Assembly (NCBI RefSeq): GCF_000980875.1
Contig: NZ_LAYO01000088.1
Span: 1-56,878, forward strand
Direction: 5' to 3'
From: Leucobacter sp. Ag1
Lineage (GTDB): Bacteria > Actinomycetota > Actinomycetes > Actinomycetales > Microbacteriaceae
DNA length: 56,878 nt
Of the stretch, positions 35,968 to 44,767 are shown piece by piece. The first letter of the stretch is position 1. Each line of letters starts with the position of its first letter. The position numbers and the translations under genes are program-made. The notes beneath the pieces were generated by a model. That model was not told the DNA's origin, made no database searches, and saw nothing but the letters and a program-made list of their open reading frames with translations.

Positions 35968-37407
35968 ATGTCGGAGACCACCACGAGCGCCGGGCACGAG
36001 AACCTGCAACGCGGGCTCACGAACCGCCACCTGCAGCTCATCGCCATCGGCGGCGCCATCGGCACGGGCCTGTTCCTGGGCTCGGGCAAGGTCATCAGCC
36101 TCACCGGCCCCTCGGTGCTGTTCATCTACGCCGTGATCGGCTGCATGATGTTCTTCCTCATGCGCGCCCTCGGCGAACTGCTGCTCTCGAACCTCAACTA
36201 CAAGACCTTCGGCGACATCGCGAAGGACCTCATCGGTCCGTGGGCCGGCTACTTCGTCTCCTGGACCTACTGGATCACGTGGGTCGTCATCTGCGTCGCC
36301 GACATCATCGCGATCACGAGCTACGTCGCGTACATCAACGCCGACATCCCCAACTGGGTGCCCGCGCTCGTCACCGCGATCGTGCTCACGATCCTCAACC
36401 TGCAGCCCGTCCGCTTCTTCGGCGAGTTCGAGTTCTGGTTCTCGATCATCAAGATCGTCGCGATCCTCGCGCTCATCGTCACCGGCGTCATCCTGCTCGT
36501 CACCGGCTTCCAGAACCCCGACACCGGCACCAGCTCCTCCCTCGCCCACCTCTGGGACCACGGCGGCATGTTCCCGTTCGGCGCGAGCGGCTTCCTGCTC
36601 GGCTTCCAGCTCGGCATCTTCTCGTTCATCGGCGTCGAGCTCGTCGGTACTGCGGCCGCCGAGACGAAGGATCCGCACCGCAACCTGCCGCGCGCCATCA
36701 ACTCGATCGTCGTCCGCGTGCTCATCTTCTACATCGGTGCGCTCACCGTGATCATGGCGATCACCCCGTGGGACAAGCTCGACCCCGAGAAGAGCCCGTT
36801 CGTCACGACCTTTGCGTACGCGGGCTTCGGCGCCGCGGCCTTCGCGATCAACCTCGTCGTGCTCACCTCGGCGGCATCCAGCGCGAACTCCGGCTTCTAC
36901 TCGGGCACGCGCATGATGCACGCGCTCGCCCACGACGGCCACGCGCCCGGCGCCTTCGCGCTCACCGACAACCGCGGCGTCCCCCGCCGCGCCGTGTTCT
37001 TCTCGGCCGTCTTCGTCTTCTCATCCGTGCCGATCCTGCTCCTCGGCGACAGCGTCATCGAGGCGTTCACGTTCGTCACCTCGGTCGCGTCGACGTTCAT
37101 CCTCTTCATCTGGAGCATGATCGCGATCAGCTTCATCCAGTACCTGCGCAAGCACCCCGACCGGCACGCCTCGTCGAAGTTCAAGACGCCGCTCCCCCGC
37201 GTGGTGCCGTGGGTCGTGCTCACGTTCTTCGCGTTCATCCTCGTGACGCTCGCGCTCGCCGACGACACACGCCTGCCGCTGATGTACACCCCGATCTGGT
37301 TCGTGGTGCTCGCCGGGATGTGGCAGCTCACCAAGCGCCGTCTCACCCGCGAGGGTCGCCCGCTGACGGCAGCCGTCGAGATCCCGGGTACGGGCGAGGA
37401 CGCGTAA
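35968..37407 (+). CDS. APC-superfamily amino acid permease, copy 2
   Basis: A 479-residue paralog of the preceding permease, aligning without large gaps: TNRHLQLIAIGGAIGTGLFL, PWAGYFVSWTYWITW, GVELVGTAAAETKDPHRNLP, SAASSANSGFYSGTRMMHAL. Differences cluster in the helix 3-4 region and the C-terminal third, so substrate range may differ. GGAGGAG lies 7 nt before the ATG. A tandem duplication followed by divergence is the simplest reading. It ends before a large nested inverted repeat. Confidence 0.93.
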   Translation: MSETTTSAGHENLQRGLTNRHLQLIAIGGAIGTGLFLGSGKVISLTGPSVLFIYAVIGCMMFFLMRALGELLLSNLNYKTFGDIAKDLIGPWAGYFVSWTYWITWVVICVADIIAITSYVAYINADIPNWVPALVTAIVLTILNLQPVRFFGEFEFWFSIIKIVAILALIVTGVILLVTGFQNPDTGTSSSLAHLWDHGGMFPFGASGFLLGFQLGIFSFIGVELVGTAAAETKDPHRNLPRAINSIVVRVLIFYIGALTVIMAITPWDKLDPEKSPFVTTFAYAGFGAAAFAINLVVLTSAASSANSGFYSGTRMMHALAHDGHAPGAFALTDNRGVPRRAVFFSAVFVFSSVPILLLGDSVIEAFTFVTSVASTFILFIWSMIAISFIQYLRKHPDRHASSKFKTPLPRVVPWVVLTFFAFILVTLALADDTRLPLMYTPIWFVVLAGMWQLTKRRLTREGRPLTAAVEIPGTGEDA

Positions 37408-37423
37408 CACGGGCAGGCTGAAG

Positions 37424-37583
37424 CGGTCGGAGTCCGCGGCGGAGCGGACTGCGGGTCGCGCGCCCGGCCGGGCCTGGCGGGAGCGTTCGAGCCCGGGCCC
37501 CGATGCGCCAGCATCAGGGCCCGGGCTCGAACGCGGATGGATCGGCGCGCGAACGCAGTCCGCTCTGCCGCGGACTCCGATCG
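37424..37583. terminator. Nested double inverted repeat between permease 2 and the acyl-CoA dehydrogenase gene
   Basis: Outer arms of 30 nt (37424-37453 and 37554-37583, two mismatches) enclose a perfect 18-bp inner stem (37483-37500 and 37517-37534, starting GCGTTCGAGCCCGGG). The inner stem continues after one C/A mismatch into GATGC-GCCA-GCATC. A 12-bp palindrome GCCCGGCCGGGC also lies between the arms. It is a bidirectional terminator by position, but much larger than needed. Confidence 0.75.
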
Positions 37584-37594
37584 CGCCCCGGAGG

Positions 37595-38833
37595 CTAGGC
37601 GAACGCGGACAGCCCCGTGATCTCGCGGCCGAGGATCAGCGCCTGCACTGTCTCCGTGCCCTCGTAGGTGTGCAGCGCCTCGATGTCGGCGAAGTGCCGG
37701 GCGACGCGGTTCTGCAGCAGGATCCCGTTGCCGCCGAGCAGGTCGCGTGCGTTCGCCGCCATGGAGCGCGCGGTGCGGGTCGAGGTGTACTTGCCGAGCG
37801 AGGCGCTGGGCCCGGTGAGTTCGCCGGCGGCCTCGACACGGGTGAGCTGCACGAGCAGCGTCTGCAGCGAGGTGAGCTGGCTGAGCATCTCGGCGAGCCG
37901 GTTCTGCACGATGGACGACGCGGCGAGCGGGCGCCCGAACTGCACGCGCTGCTTGGCGTACGCGACGGCGGTCTCGTAGACGGCCGTGGCGTGGCCGAGC
38001 CCGGCCCAGGCGACGCCGAGCCGCGTGGCCTGCAGCACGCTCGAGGTGTCGCGGAACGAGCGGGCGCCGGGCAGCTTGAGCTCGGGGCCGACGCGCACGC
38101 CGTCGTACTCGATGAGCGCCTGCCAGATGGCGCGCAGTGACAGCTTGCCCTCGATGGTGCTGGCTCGGTAGCCGGGGGTGTCCTGCGGCACGATGAAGCC
38201 CTGCACCTGGCCGTCGTCGCCGCGCGCCCACGTGATGGTGACGCCGCCGATGCTGCCGTTGCCGATCCACTTCTTGTGGCCGCTGATCACGTAGTCGTCG
38301 CCGTCGGAGACCGCGCGGGTCTCGAGGCTGACGGAGTCGGAGCCGTGGGTGGGCTCGGTGAGGGCGAACGAACCGGGCAGGGTGCCGCGGGCCATCGGTT
38401 CGAGGTACTTCGCGCGCTGCTCCTCGGAGCCGTGCATCGCGATGGAGCGCAGCGCGAGCCCGCCCTGCACGCCGCCGACGGTGCCGATGGATCCGTCGCC
38501 GCGACTCAGCTCCATGGTGACCAGGCAGGCGGCGAGCAGGCTCTGCTCGGGGAAGCCGGGGACGTCGATGCCGTCGCGCAGCAGGTCGAGTTCGCCGAGT
38601 CGGGGAATCAGGTGCACCGGGTAGTCGGCGCGGTTCCAGTAGTCGTCGATGATGGGCCGCACTTCGTCCTGCACGAACGCGCGGGCGCGGTCGCGGTAGG
38701 ACTGCTCGTCGGCGGAGAGCCCGGTGAAGACGCCGGCCTGGTCGGGGTCGAGCGGCTGCCAGAGGTCGTACTCGGGCTCGGCGGTGCCGAGGGAGACGCG
38801 TTCGGGGCGGGCGTTGGGGCGCGGATCGGACAT
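37595..38833 (-). CDS. Acyl-CoA dehydrogenase, glutaryl-CoA dehydrogenase-like
   Basis: FAD enzyme of 412 residues oxidising an acyl-CoA thioester. Motifs: FALTEPTHGSDSVSLETRA and ISGHKKWIGNG for FAD/substrate binding, RVQFGRPLAASSIVQNRLAE, and the catalytic base segment HTYEGTETVQALILGREITG near residue 395, where Glu is the base. The YEGTETVQ form, instead of YEGTSEIQ, and the overall layout resemble glutaryl-CoA dehydrogenases, which also decarboxylate to crotonyl-CoA; the exact substrate is inferred. AAGGGA lies 7-8 nt before the ATG at 38831-38833. Its place near a possible lysine decarboxylase fits a cadaverine/glutarate route. Confidence 0.85.
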   Translation of the reverse strand: MSDPRPNARPERVSLGTAEPEYDLWQPLDPDQAGVFTGLSADEQSYRDRARAFVQDEVRPIIDDYWNRADYPVHLIPRLGELDLLRDGIDVPGFPEQSLLAACLVTMELSRGDGSIGTVGGVQGGLALRSIAMHGSEEQRAKYLEPMARGTLPGSFALTEPTHGSDSVSLETRAVSDGDDYVISGHKKWIGNGSIGGVTITWARGDDGQVQGFIVPQDTPGYRASTIEGKLSLRAIWQALIEYDGVRVGPELKLPGARSFRDTSSVLQATRLGVAWAGLGHATAVYETAVAYAKQRVQFGRPLAASSIVQNRLAEMLSQLTSLQTLLVQLTRVEAAGELTGPSASLGKYTSTRTARSMAANARDLLGGNGILLQNRVARHFADIEALHTYEGTETVQALILGREITGLSAFA

Positions 38834-38974
38834 CGGTGTTCCCTTCTGCGCCGCCCGCGGCGGCGCGGATACGGGATCAGCCTCTCGAATCCCGAGGAGC
38901 CCGGGCAAGCGGGATGGAGGTCCGGCACTGCCGAACGTGCTTCCGCGCCCGATTCCTCGTCGCACTCCCGACAA

Positions 38975-39009
38975 AGGGGATCCCGCTCCGGTGCGGAGCG
39001 GGATCCCCT
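38975..39009 (-). terminator. Terminator of the amino-acid ABC transporter operon
   Basis: Perfect 16-bp stem AGGGGATCCCGCTCCG/CGGAGCGGGATCCCCT with loop GTG. On the minus strand it ends in TTTGT. It lies 25 nt after the ATPase stop. Confidence 0.8.
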
Positions 39010-39033
39010 CTCGCGGCGTGATCTCGCCCGCGA

Positions 39034-39810
39034 CTACAGCACGCTGCGGATGAAGCCGCGGGTGCGCTCGTGCTCGGGCTGCTCGATCACCTGGGCGGGA
39101 GGTCCGCTCTCGACCACCACGCCGCCGTCCATGAACACGACCTCGTCGGCGACCTCGCGGGCGAAGCCGATCTCGTGGGTCACGACCACCATGGTCATGC
39201 CCTCGGCCGCGAGCTCCTTCATCACGTCGAGCACGTCGCCGACGAGCTCGGGGTCGAGCGCCGAGGTCGGCTCGTCGAACAGCATGAGCTTCGGCTTCAT
39301 GGCGAGCGCGCGGGCGATGGCGACGCGCTGCTGCTGCCCGCCCGAGAGCTGCGACGGATAGTGGTCGGCCCAGGCGTCGAGACCGACGCGGCGCAGCAGC
39401 TCCCGCGCGTTCGCGATCGCCTCCGCCTTACCGCGCCGCGAGACGACCAGCGGGGCCTCGATGATGTTCTCGAGCGCGGTCTTGTGCGGGAACAGGTTGA
39501 AGCGTTGGAACACCATGCCGATGGATCGGCGCTGGCGCGCGACTTCGCGGGGGTGCATCTCGCGCAGGTGGTCCCCCGCCTCGCGGTAGCCGACGATCTC
39601 GCCGTCGACCGTGATCCGGCCGCCGTCGATCGATTCGAGGTGGTTGATGCACCGCAGCAGCGTCGATTTGCCCGATCCCGACGGGCCGAGCAGCACCGTC
39701 ACCTGTCCGGCGTGGACGTCCATGGAGATGCCCTTCAGCACCTCGAGCTGGCCGAAGTGCTTGCGCACTCCGCGCAGCTGCACCAGCGCCTGATCGTTGA
39801 GCTCAGCCAT
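39034..39810 (-). CDS. Polar amino acid ABC transporter, ATP-binding protein
   Basis: A 258-residue GlnQ/HisP-type ATPase powering amino acid uptake. Walker [21 protein letters not shown] (near residue 42), Q-loop [14 protein letters not shown], signature [15 protein letters not shown], Walker [15 protein letters not shown] and the switch His in [15 protein letters not shown] are all intact. The ATG at 39808-39810 lies inside the end of the permease gene (8-nt overlap). Last gene of the three-gene operon. Confidence 0.96.
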   Translation of the reverse strand: MAELNDQALVQLRGVRKHFGQLEVLKGISMDVHAGQVTVLLGPSGSGKSTLLRCINHLESIDGGRITVDGEIVGYREAGDHLREMHPREVARQRRSIGMVFQRFNLFPHKTALENIIEAPLVVSRRGKAEAIANARELLRRVGLDAWADHYPSQLSGGQQQRVAIARALAMKPKLMLFDEPTSALDPELVGDVLDVMKELAAEGMTMVVVTHEIGFAREVADEVVFMDGGVVVESGPPAQVIEQPEHERTRGFIRSVL

Positions 39811-40768
39811 TGCTCCGCGCTCCCTTCTTCCTGCCCTGGAGCTGCACGGCGATCGCACCGGTGAACTCCTTCGCCTTCTGCAGCGGGGTGGCGGGTGCAT
39901 TGCGCTCGACTCCCCTGCCGAAATGACGCTCCAAGTAGTACTGCGGGATCGACAGCAGCGAGACGATGAGCAGGTACCAGAGGCTCACCACGATGAGCAG
40001 CTCGACCTGCTTGAGGTTCTGCGCGGAGATCTGGGTGGCCCGCGTGTAGACCTCCATGACCGCGATGAGCGACAGCAGCGAGGTGTTCTTGACCATCGAG
40101 ATGAGCTCGTTGCCGAGCGGCGGGATGATCACGCGCATCGCCTGCGGGAGCAGGATCCGCACGAACGTGGCGAGCGGACTCATGCCGAGCGATGCGGCCG
40201 CTTCGCTCTGCCCGGAGTCGACGGACAGCATGCCGGAGCGCACGATCTCGGCCGAGTAGGCCGCCTCGTTCAGCGTCAGCGCGATGATGCCGGCGACGAG
40301 CGGGGTGAGCAGCGTGTTGGTGTCCTGCTGCCAGAAGACCACGTCGGTGAACGGGATCCCGATCGAGATCTTCTCGAAGATGAGGCCGAAGTAGCCCCAG
40401 ATCACGATCTGCACGAGCAGCGGCGTGCCGCGGAACAGCCAGACGTAGAACGAGGAGAACACGACCATGACCGGGTTGCCCGAGAGACGCATCGCGGCGA
40501 GCACGACGGCGAGCACGGTCGAGATCAGCATCGAGACGGCGGTGATGACCAGCGTGAGGCCGACGCCCAGCACGATGTCGCGGTCGAAGAGATACTTGCC
40601 CACGACCGAGTAGTCGATGTTCTTGTTGGTCGCGAGCGCCTGGGTGAACCAGGCGGCGAAGAGGACCAGGACGATCGCCCAGATCCAGCGGCCGGGCCGC
40701 CGGAGCGGCAGGGCTTCGATGTCGAAGCTCCTGTCGCGCTCCGGTGCCGTCGTTGCGGGGGTGCTCAT
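39803..40768 (-). CDS. Polar amino acid ABC transporter, permease
   Basis: A 321-residue HisM/GlnP-type inner-membrane protein. A cytosolic N-terminus is followed by a first helix ([18 protein letters not shown]), then the BPD_transp_1 core with [35 protein letters not shown] and the EAA loop [24 protein letters not shown]. It ends in a basic tail ([11 protein letters not shown]). The gap to the binding-protein gene is 8 nt and it overlaps the ATPase start. Confidence 0.95.
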   Translation of the reverse strand: MSTPATTAPERDRSFDIEALPLRRPGRWIWAIVLVLFAAWFTQALATNKNIDYSVVGKYLFDRDIVLGVGLTLVITAVSMLISTVLAVVLAAMRLSGNPVMVVFSSFYVWLFRGTPLLVQIVIWGYFGLIFEKISIGIPFTDVVFWQQDTNTLLTPLVAGIIALTLNEAAYSAEIVRSGMLSVDSGQSEAAASLGMSPLATFVRILLPQAMRVIIPPLGNELISMVKNTSLLSLIAVMEVYTRATQISAQNLKQVELLIVVSLWYLLIVSLLSIPQYYLERHFGRGVERNAPATPLQKAKEFTGAIAVQLQGRKKGARSNG

Positions 40769-40776
40769 GGCTCGGT

Positions 40777-41709
40777 TCAGCCTTCCGCGCCGGCGCCGTT
40801 GACGATGGCCTGGTCGACCGCGAGGTGGCCGAGGTGCTGCTTGTCGAGGATCTTCTGGTAGACGCCCTCGTCGATGATCGCCTGCATGGCGAGGCGCAGC
40901 GCCTCGGTCAGTTCGGTGTTGCTCTTGAGCGTTCCGATGCCGGTGTAGACGGGGCTGAAGCCCGCCGGGTTCTCGGGATCGGCGACGCCCTCGAAGTCCT
41001 TGCCGTCGCCCGCGGTCGCGACCGTGTAGGCGGCGACGGGCGCGTCGGTGACGTAGGCGTCGACGCGCCCGGCCTTGAGCGCGGTCTGAGGATCCTGCGC
41101 GGTCGGAAGCTCCTGCACCTCGATCCCGGACTTGCCCTTCGCGGTGCACTCGGTGACGAGGTCGCGCAGGATCTGTCCCTGCGTCGCCGACTTCTGCACG
41201 GCGACCTTGTGCCCGCACAGGTCGAGCAGCGTGCCGATCTTCGCGGGGTTGCCCTTCTTCACGACGATCGTGAAGCCGGCGTGCAGCTCCTCGACGAAGT
41301 TGAGGGTCTTCTCCCGCTCGACGGTGTCGTTCATGCCGGACATGATGATGTCGAACTTCTTCGCCTGCAGCGACGGGATCACGGTCTCGAACGCCTGGTG
41401 CGAGATCTGGATCCGCACGCCGAGCTTCTCGCCGAGGGCCTGCGCGAGGTCGGGATCGAGCCCGACCTGCTGATCGTTCTCGATCATGATGAACGGCGGG
41501 TACGGGATCCCGGCGGCCGCGCGGATCACGCCCGACTTCCGGATCGATGCGGGCAGCGCCTTCGCGGCGGCCTGGTCGACACCGGAGGTGAGCTTCTCGG
41601 CCTTCGCGGAGGCGGCGGGCGCGTCGCTCGCCGAGCATGCGCTGAGGCCGAGCATCGCGGCTGCGGCCGCCGCGGCGGCGATCACGGTCATGGTCATGGT
41701 CTTCTTCAT
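40777..41709 (-). CDS. Polar amino acid ABC transporter, substrate-binding lipoprotein
   Basis: A 310-residue SBP_bac_3 (cluster 3) protein. The signal peptide ends in the lipobox GLSAC (Cys near residue 25), anchoring it outside the membrane. The mature part begins with a Ser/Ala linker and has the two-lobe features GIPYPPFIMIENDQQVGLDP, SQ..KFDIIMSGMNDTVERE and VDAYVTDAPVAAY. The ligand-contact region (MSGMNDTVERE) fits amino acids; the exact ligand is unknown. GAGGAA at about 6 nt. First gene of the operon; the DAP-decarboxylase-like gene lies 50 nt upstream on the same strand and may be co-transcribed. Confidence 0.94.
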   Translation of the reverse strand: MKKTMTMTVIAAAAAAAAMLGLSACSASDAPAASAKAEKLTSGVDQAAAKALPASIRKSGVIRAAAGIPYPPFIMIENDQQVGLDPDLAQALGEKLGVRIQISHQAFETVIPSLQAKKFDIIMSGMNDTVEREKTLNFVEELHAGFTIVVKKGNPAKIGTLLDLCGHKVAVQKSATQGQILRDLVTECTAKGKSGIEVQELPTAQDPQTALKAGRVDAYVTDAPVAAYTVATAGDGKDFEGVADPENPAGFSPVYTGIGTLKSNTELTEALRLAMQAIIDEGVYQKILDKQHLGHLAVDQAIVNGAGAEG

Positions 41710-41759
41710 GGTGGTTCCTCTTCCTCGGGGAATCGTTGCGTGATGAATATCGGAGGGGG

Positions 41760-43049
41760 TCAGGCCCAGGCTCCGGGCCCGCCCGAGAGGTGCGGGGCCA
41801 GGAACTCGGCGTAGCTCTGACGGCGGACGGCCACGCGTGCGTCGCCGTCCCGGCAGAGCACGACCGCGGGCTTGAGAGCGCCGTTGTAGTTGTTCGAGAG
41901 GGTGTAGCCGTAGGCGCCGGTGGCGGCGAGTACGACGGTGTCCCCGGTCTCGGGCGAGGCGAGGCGGGCACCGTCCACCAGCAGGTCGCCCGATTCGCAC
42001 TGCCGGCCGACGAGCTGCGCGGTCGTGTCGGGCTCCCGGTCCGCGCGTTCGGCGATGACGGGCGTGAACTTCGTCGCGGTCAGCGCGGCGTTCATCTGGT
42101 CGGCGAGCCCGCCGTCGACCGCGACGAAGGTCGCGGCGGTGCGCTTCACGTTGTTGACCCGGTACACGGTGACGCCGGCGCGGGCGACGAGCGAGCGTCC
42201 GGGCTCGATCAGGATCCGGCTCTCCGCCGGCAGCAGGCGGCGCGCGACCTCGGTGAGCGTATCGAGGTAGGCGTCGATCGAGGGGGCTTCCTGCCCGTCG
42301 TGGTACTCCGCGCCGAGCCCGCCGCCGAGGTTGTAGATCTCGAACTCCCCGATCCCCGCGATGGCCTCGACGGCCCGCGCGAACGGTTCGAGGTCGAGGA
42401 TCTGCGAGCCGATGTGCATGTGCACGCCCCGGACGCGGATCGTGGGGTGATCGCGCAGCCGCTCGATGAGCGCCTGCGCCTGCGGGATCGGCAGGCCGAA
42501 CTTGGACTTCGTGCCGCCCGTCGAGACCGACCGGTGGGTGCGGGGATCCACCCCGGGGATCACGCGCACGAGCACGTCCTGCGGCCGATCCAGCAGCGCG
42601 TCGAGGCGTTCGATGTCGGCCTCGCCGTCGACCACGATCAGACCGATGCCGGCTTCGATCGCGAGCCGCAGCTCCTCGTCGCTCTTGGCGTTGCCGTGCA
42701 GGTGGATGAGCTTCGGATCGACGCCCGCCTCGAGCGCGAGCAGCAGTTCGCCCGCGCCGGCGACGTCGATGCCCAGACCCTCGGCCTCGGCGATCCCGTA
42801 GGCGGCGAGCACCGGCAGCGATTTGGAGGCGAAGGTGACCTGGCTGTTCGGCCAGCGCGCGGCGAGGCCGTCGCGGTACTCCCGCATGCGCTCGCGCAGC
42901 CCCTGCTCGTCGATGACGTAGAGCGGGGTGCCGTACTCGTCGGCCAGCTCGGGAACGGAGCAACCGCCGATCTCCAGCGTTCCATCGACGCGTACCTCCG
43001 AGAACTTCGGGAAGATCCTCGCCATCCGCCGGTCGTAGAAACCACTCAC
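41760..43049 (-). CDS. Diaminopimelate decarboxylase-family PLP enzyme (fold type III)
   Basis: A 429-residue alanine-racemase-fold decarboxylase. PLP lysine in VTFASKSLPVLAAYG, HLHGNAKSDEELRLAIEAG, phosphate-binding GGGLGAEYHDGQ, EPGRSLVARAGVTVYRVNNV and the inter-subunit cysteine motif VGRQCESGDLL match diaminopimelate decarboxylase. The start is GTG at 43047-43049 with AAGGAG at 8 nt. Placement beside an amino-acid ABC importer and PucR-type regulator, not with argS/hom/thrB as is usual for lysA in actinobacteria, suggests a catabolic or specialised paralog (inference); true LysA cannot be excluded. Confidence 0.85.
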   Translation of the reverse strand: MSGFYDRRMARIFPKFSEVRVDGTLEIGGCSVPELADEYGTPLYVIDEQGLRERMREYRDGLAARWPNSQVTFASKSLPVLAAYGIAEAEGLGIDVAGAGELLLALEAGVDPKLIHLHGNAKSDEELRLAIEAGIGLIVVDGEADIERLDALLDRPQDVLVRVIPGVDPRTHRSVSTGGTKSKFGLPIPQAQALIERLRDHPTIRVRGVHMHIGSQILDLEPFARAVEAIAGIGEFEIYNLGGGLGAEYHDGQEAPSIDAYLDTLTEVARRLLPAESRILIEPGRSLVARAGVTVYRVNNVKRTAATFVAVDGGLADQMNAALTATKFTPVIAERADREPDTTAQLVGRQCESGDLLVDGARLASPETGDTVVLAATGAYGYTLSNNYNGALKPAVVLCRDGDARVAVRRQSYAEFLAPHLSGGPGAWA

Positions 43050-43094
43050 GCCCCACACTCCTTCGTTTTCGGTGACGGTACGAATGTAGGAGCG

Positions 43095-43129
43095 CGAACC
43101 CGTCGGTTCGTTATCGGATTCGCTAAAGT
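43095..43129 (+). promoter_or_regulatory. Operator-like palindrome and leaderless promoter of the PucR-type gene
   Basis: CGAACC-CGTC-GGTTCG (43095-43110), perfect 6-bp arms, is followed by a -10 TAAAGT (43124-43129) 6 nt before the GTG at 43136. The palindrome lies in the 86-nt gap shared with the divergent decarboxylase gene, so one regulator may act on both. Confidence 0.5.
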
Positions 43130-43135
43130 ACGAAC

Positions 43136-44758
43136 GTGGAATCATCGATTTCGAGCATCATCGCGACCTCGCCGTTCTCGAGCGGCCTGCCGCTCGCCGA
43201 GCTGCTCGCGCAGCTCGGGCCCGCGACGCTGCGCCCGGTCGTCCAGCCGGAGCCCACCGAACGCGAAACGGCCCCGCCCGTGCAGGGTGTCGCGTTCCTC
43301 GACGCCGACGCCGTCGCGCAGCAGTCCGCCGGTCAGCTGCTCCTGCTCACCTCGCACGCGATGCTGCCCGACGACCGCGTCGAGGAGCTCTGCGACGCCG
43401 CCGCCGCTTCGCGCGCGAGCGGGATCGTGGCCCGCACGGTCCCGGCCGATGCACCGCTCGCCACCTCGTGCGCACGCCACGGGATCCCCCTCTTCGAGCT
43501 CCACCCGCAGGTCGACTGGCGCCAGTTCGATGCACTCGTGAGCCGCCTGCTCGGTGAGCACGGATCGGGCCTGCAGCTCGGCCCGACCTCGGGCGACAAG
43601 CTCTTCTCGCTCGCCAACTCGATCGCCGGGGTGTTCCGCGGCTCGGTGGCGATCGAGGATCACCGGCGCAACATCCTCGCCTACTCGGCGATGCCCGATC
43701 AGGCCATCGACGATCTGCGGGCCAACGGGATCCTCTATCGCCGGGTCCCCGACAAGTCGATCAACGAGGTGCGCTACCGCCAGATGTTCGCCGCGCAGGG
43801 CGTCGCGAGGTTCTCCCGCAGCGACACCGAGGCCCCGCGAGCGGCGATCGCGATCCGAGCGGGCAGCATCCCGCTCGGATCCATCTGGGCGATCGACCCC
43901 GACGGCGAGGATCTCTCCATTCCGCTTTCGCCGGCGAAGCAGGAGGTGCTCGAGCAGGGCGCCCTGCTCGCGGCCGACTACCTCGTCGACGCCTGGCGCT
44001 TCGACCACGGCGACACCCGCTCGCGCGAGGCCGCGCTGCGGCGAGCGCTGCACGGTGCGCCGCAGGAGAACGATCCGACGGTGCTCGGCTTCCGGCCGAC
44101 CCAGCAGGTGGTCCTCGCGGCGCTGCTGCCCAGCGGTGCGCGCTCCAGCGATGCCGAACTCGGCGAGATCCGGGCCGGGGCCGCGCGGCACCTCTCGGTG
44201 TACTTCCCCGGCAGCGTGTGCGTCGCGCTCGACGGCGCCGTGATGGCGCTCGTACCGAGCGGATCGCCCGAGGAGGTGGGGCGTTCGTTCGCGCGGTTGC
44301 TGCCCGAGCTGCGGCGGTTGACGGGGGCGGAGTGCCGGGTCGGCCTCGACGAGCCGCGCCGGTTCCGTCGCTCGCTCGCCGGGCGTCACGAGCGCGCGCG
44401 ATTGGTGGCGGAGTGCGCCCGGGAGCGGGGGCTCGAGATCGCGACCACGCGAGAGGTTCAGGCGCAGCTGGTGCTGCACGAGTGCGGGACGGCGCTGCGC
44501 GGTGCCCGGCTCTCGACGGAGGACGCCGACGCGCTGTTCGAACCCGATGCGACCGACGCGCGCACGACGCTGCTGGCCTGGCTCGAGGAGCAGGGCAGCG
44601 CCCCGCGGGTCGCCGCGCGACTGAACCTGCACGAGCAGACCGTGCGCTATCGGGTGCGGCAGGCCGTCGCCCGGTACGGGCTCGACCTCGACGACGCCGA
44701 CCGCACGCTCGCGCTCTGGGTGCAGCTGCGCACCTCGGCGACGGATCGACGGGGATAG
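43136..44758 (+). CDS. PucR/CdaR-type transcriptional regulator with C-terminal HTH
   Basis: A 540-residue regulator. The N-terminal half (residues 1-165) is PucR-like, the middle (about 165-290; GSVAIEDHRRNILAYS, IRAGSIPLGSIWAID) is GAF-like, and the C-terminus has the HTH_30 domain LLAWLEEQGSAPRVAARLNLHEQTVRYRVRQ near residues 480-520. Regulators of this kind respond to metabolites and usually activate adjacent catabolic operons. Divergence from the DAP-decarboxylase-like gene and ABC operon makes those the likely targets. It starts with GTG and appears leaderless. Confidence 0.88.
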   Translation: MESSISSIIATSPFSSGLPLAELLAQLGPATLRPVVQPEPTERETAPPVQGVAFLDADAVAQQSAGQLLLLTSHAMLPDDRVEELCDAAAASRASGIVARTVPADAPLATSCARHGIPLFELHPQVDWRQFDALVSRLLGEHGSGLQLGPTSGDKLFSLANSIAGVFRGSVAIEDHRRNILAYSAMPDQAIDDLRANGILYRRVPDKSINEVRYRQMFAAQGVARFSRSDTEAPRAAIAIRAGSIPLGSIWAIDPDGEDLSIPLSPAKQEVLEQGALLAADYLVDAWRFDHGDTRSREAALRRALHGAPQENDPTVLGFRPTQQVVLAALLPSGARSSDAELGEIRAGAARHLSVYFPGSVCVALDGAVMALVPSGSPEEVGRSFARLLPELRRLTGAECRVGLDEPRRFRRSLAGRHERARLVAECARERGLEIATTREVQAQLVLHECGTALRGARLSTEDADALFEPDATDARTTLLAWLEEQGSAPRVAARLNLHEQTVRYRVRQAVARYGLDLDDADRTLALWVQLRTSATDRRG

Positions 44759-44767
44759 GCTTCCCCC

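Noticed and set aside
39803..41971. A single 722-codon minus-strand frame that appears to fuse the permease with upstream sequence
   Set aside because: The part before 40768 is an out-of-frame reading of the substrate-binding protein gene; the permease has its own ATG.
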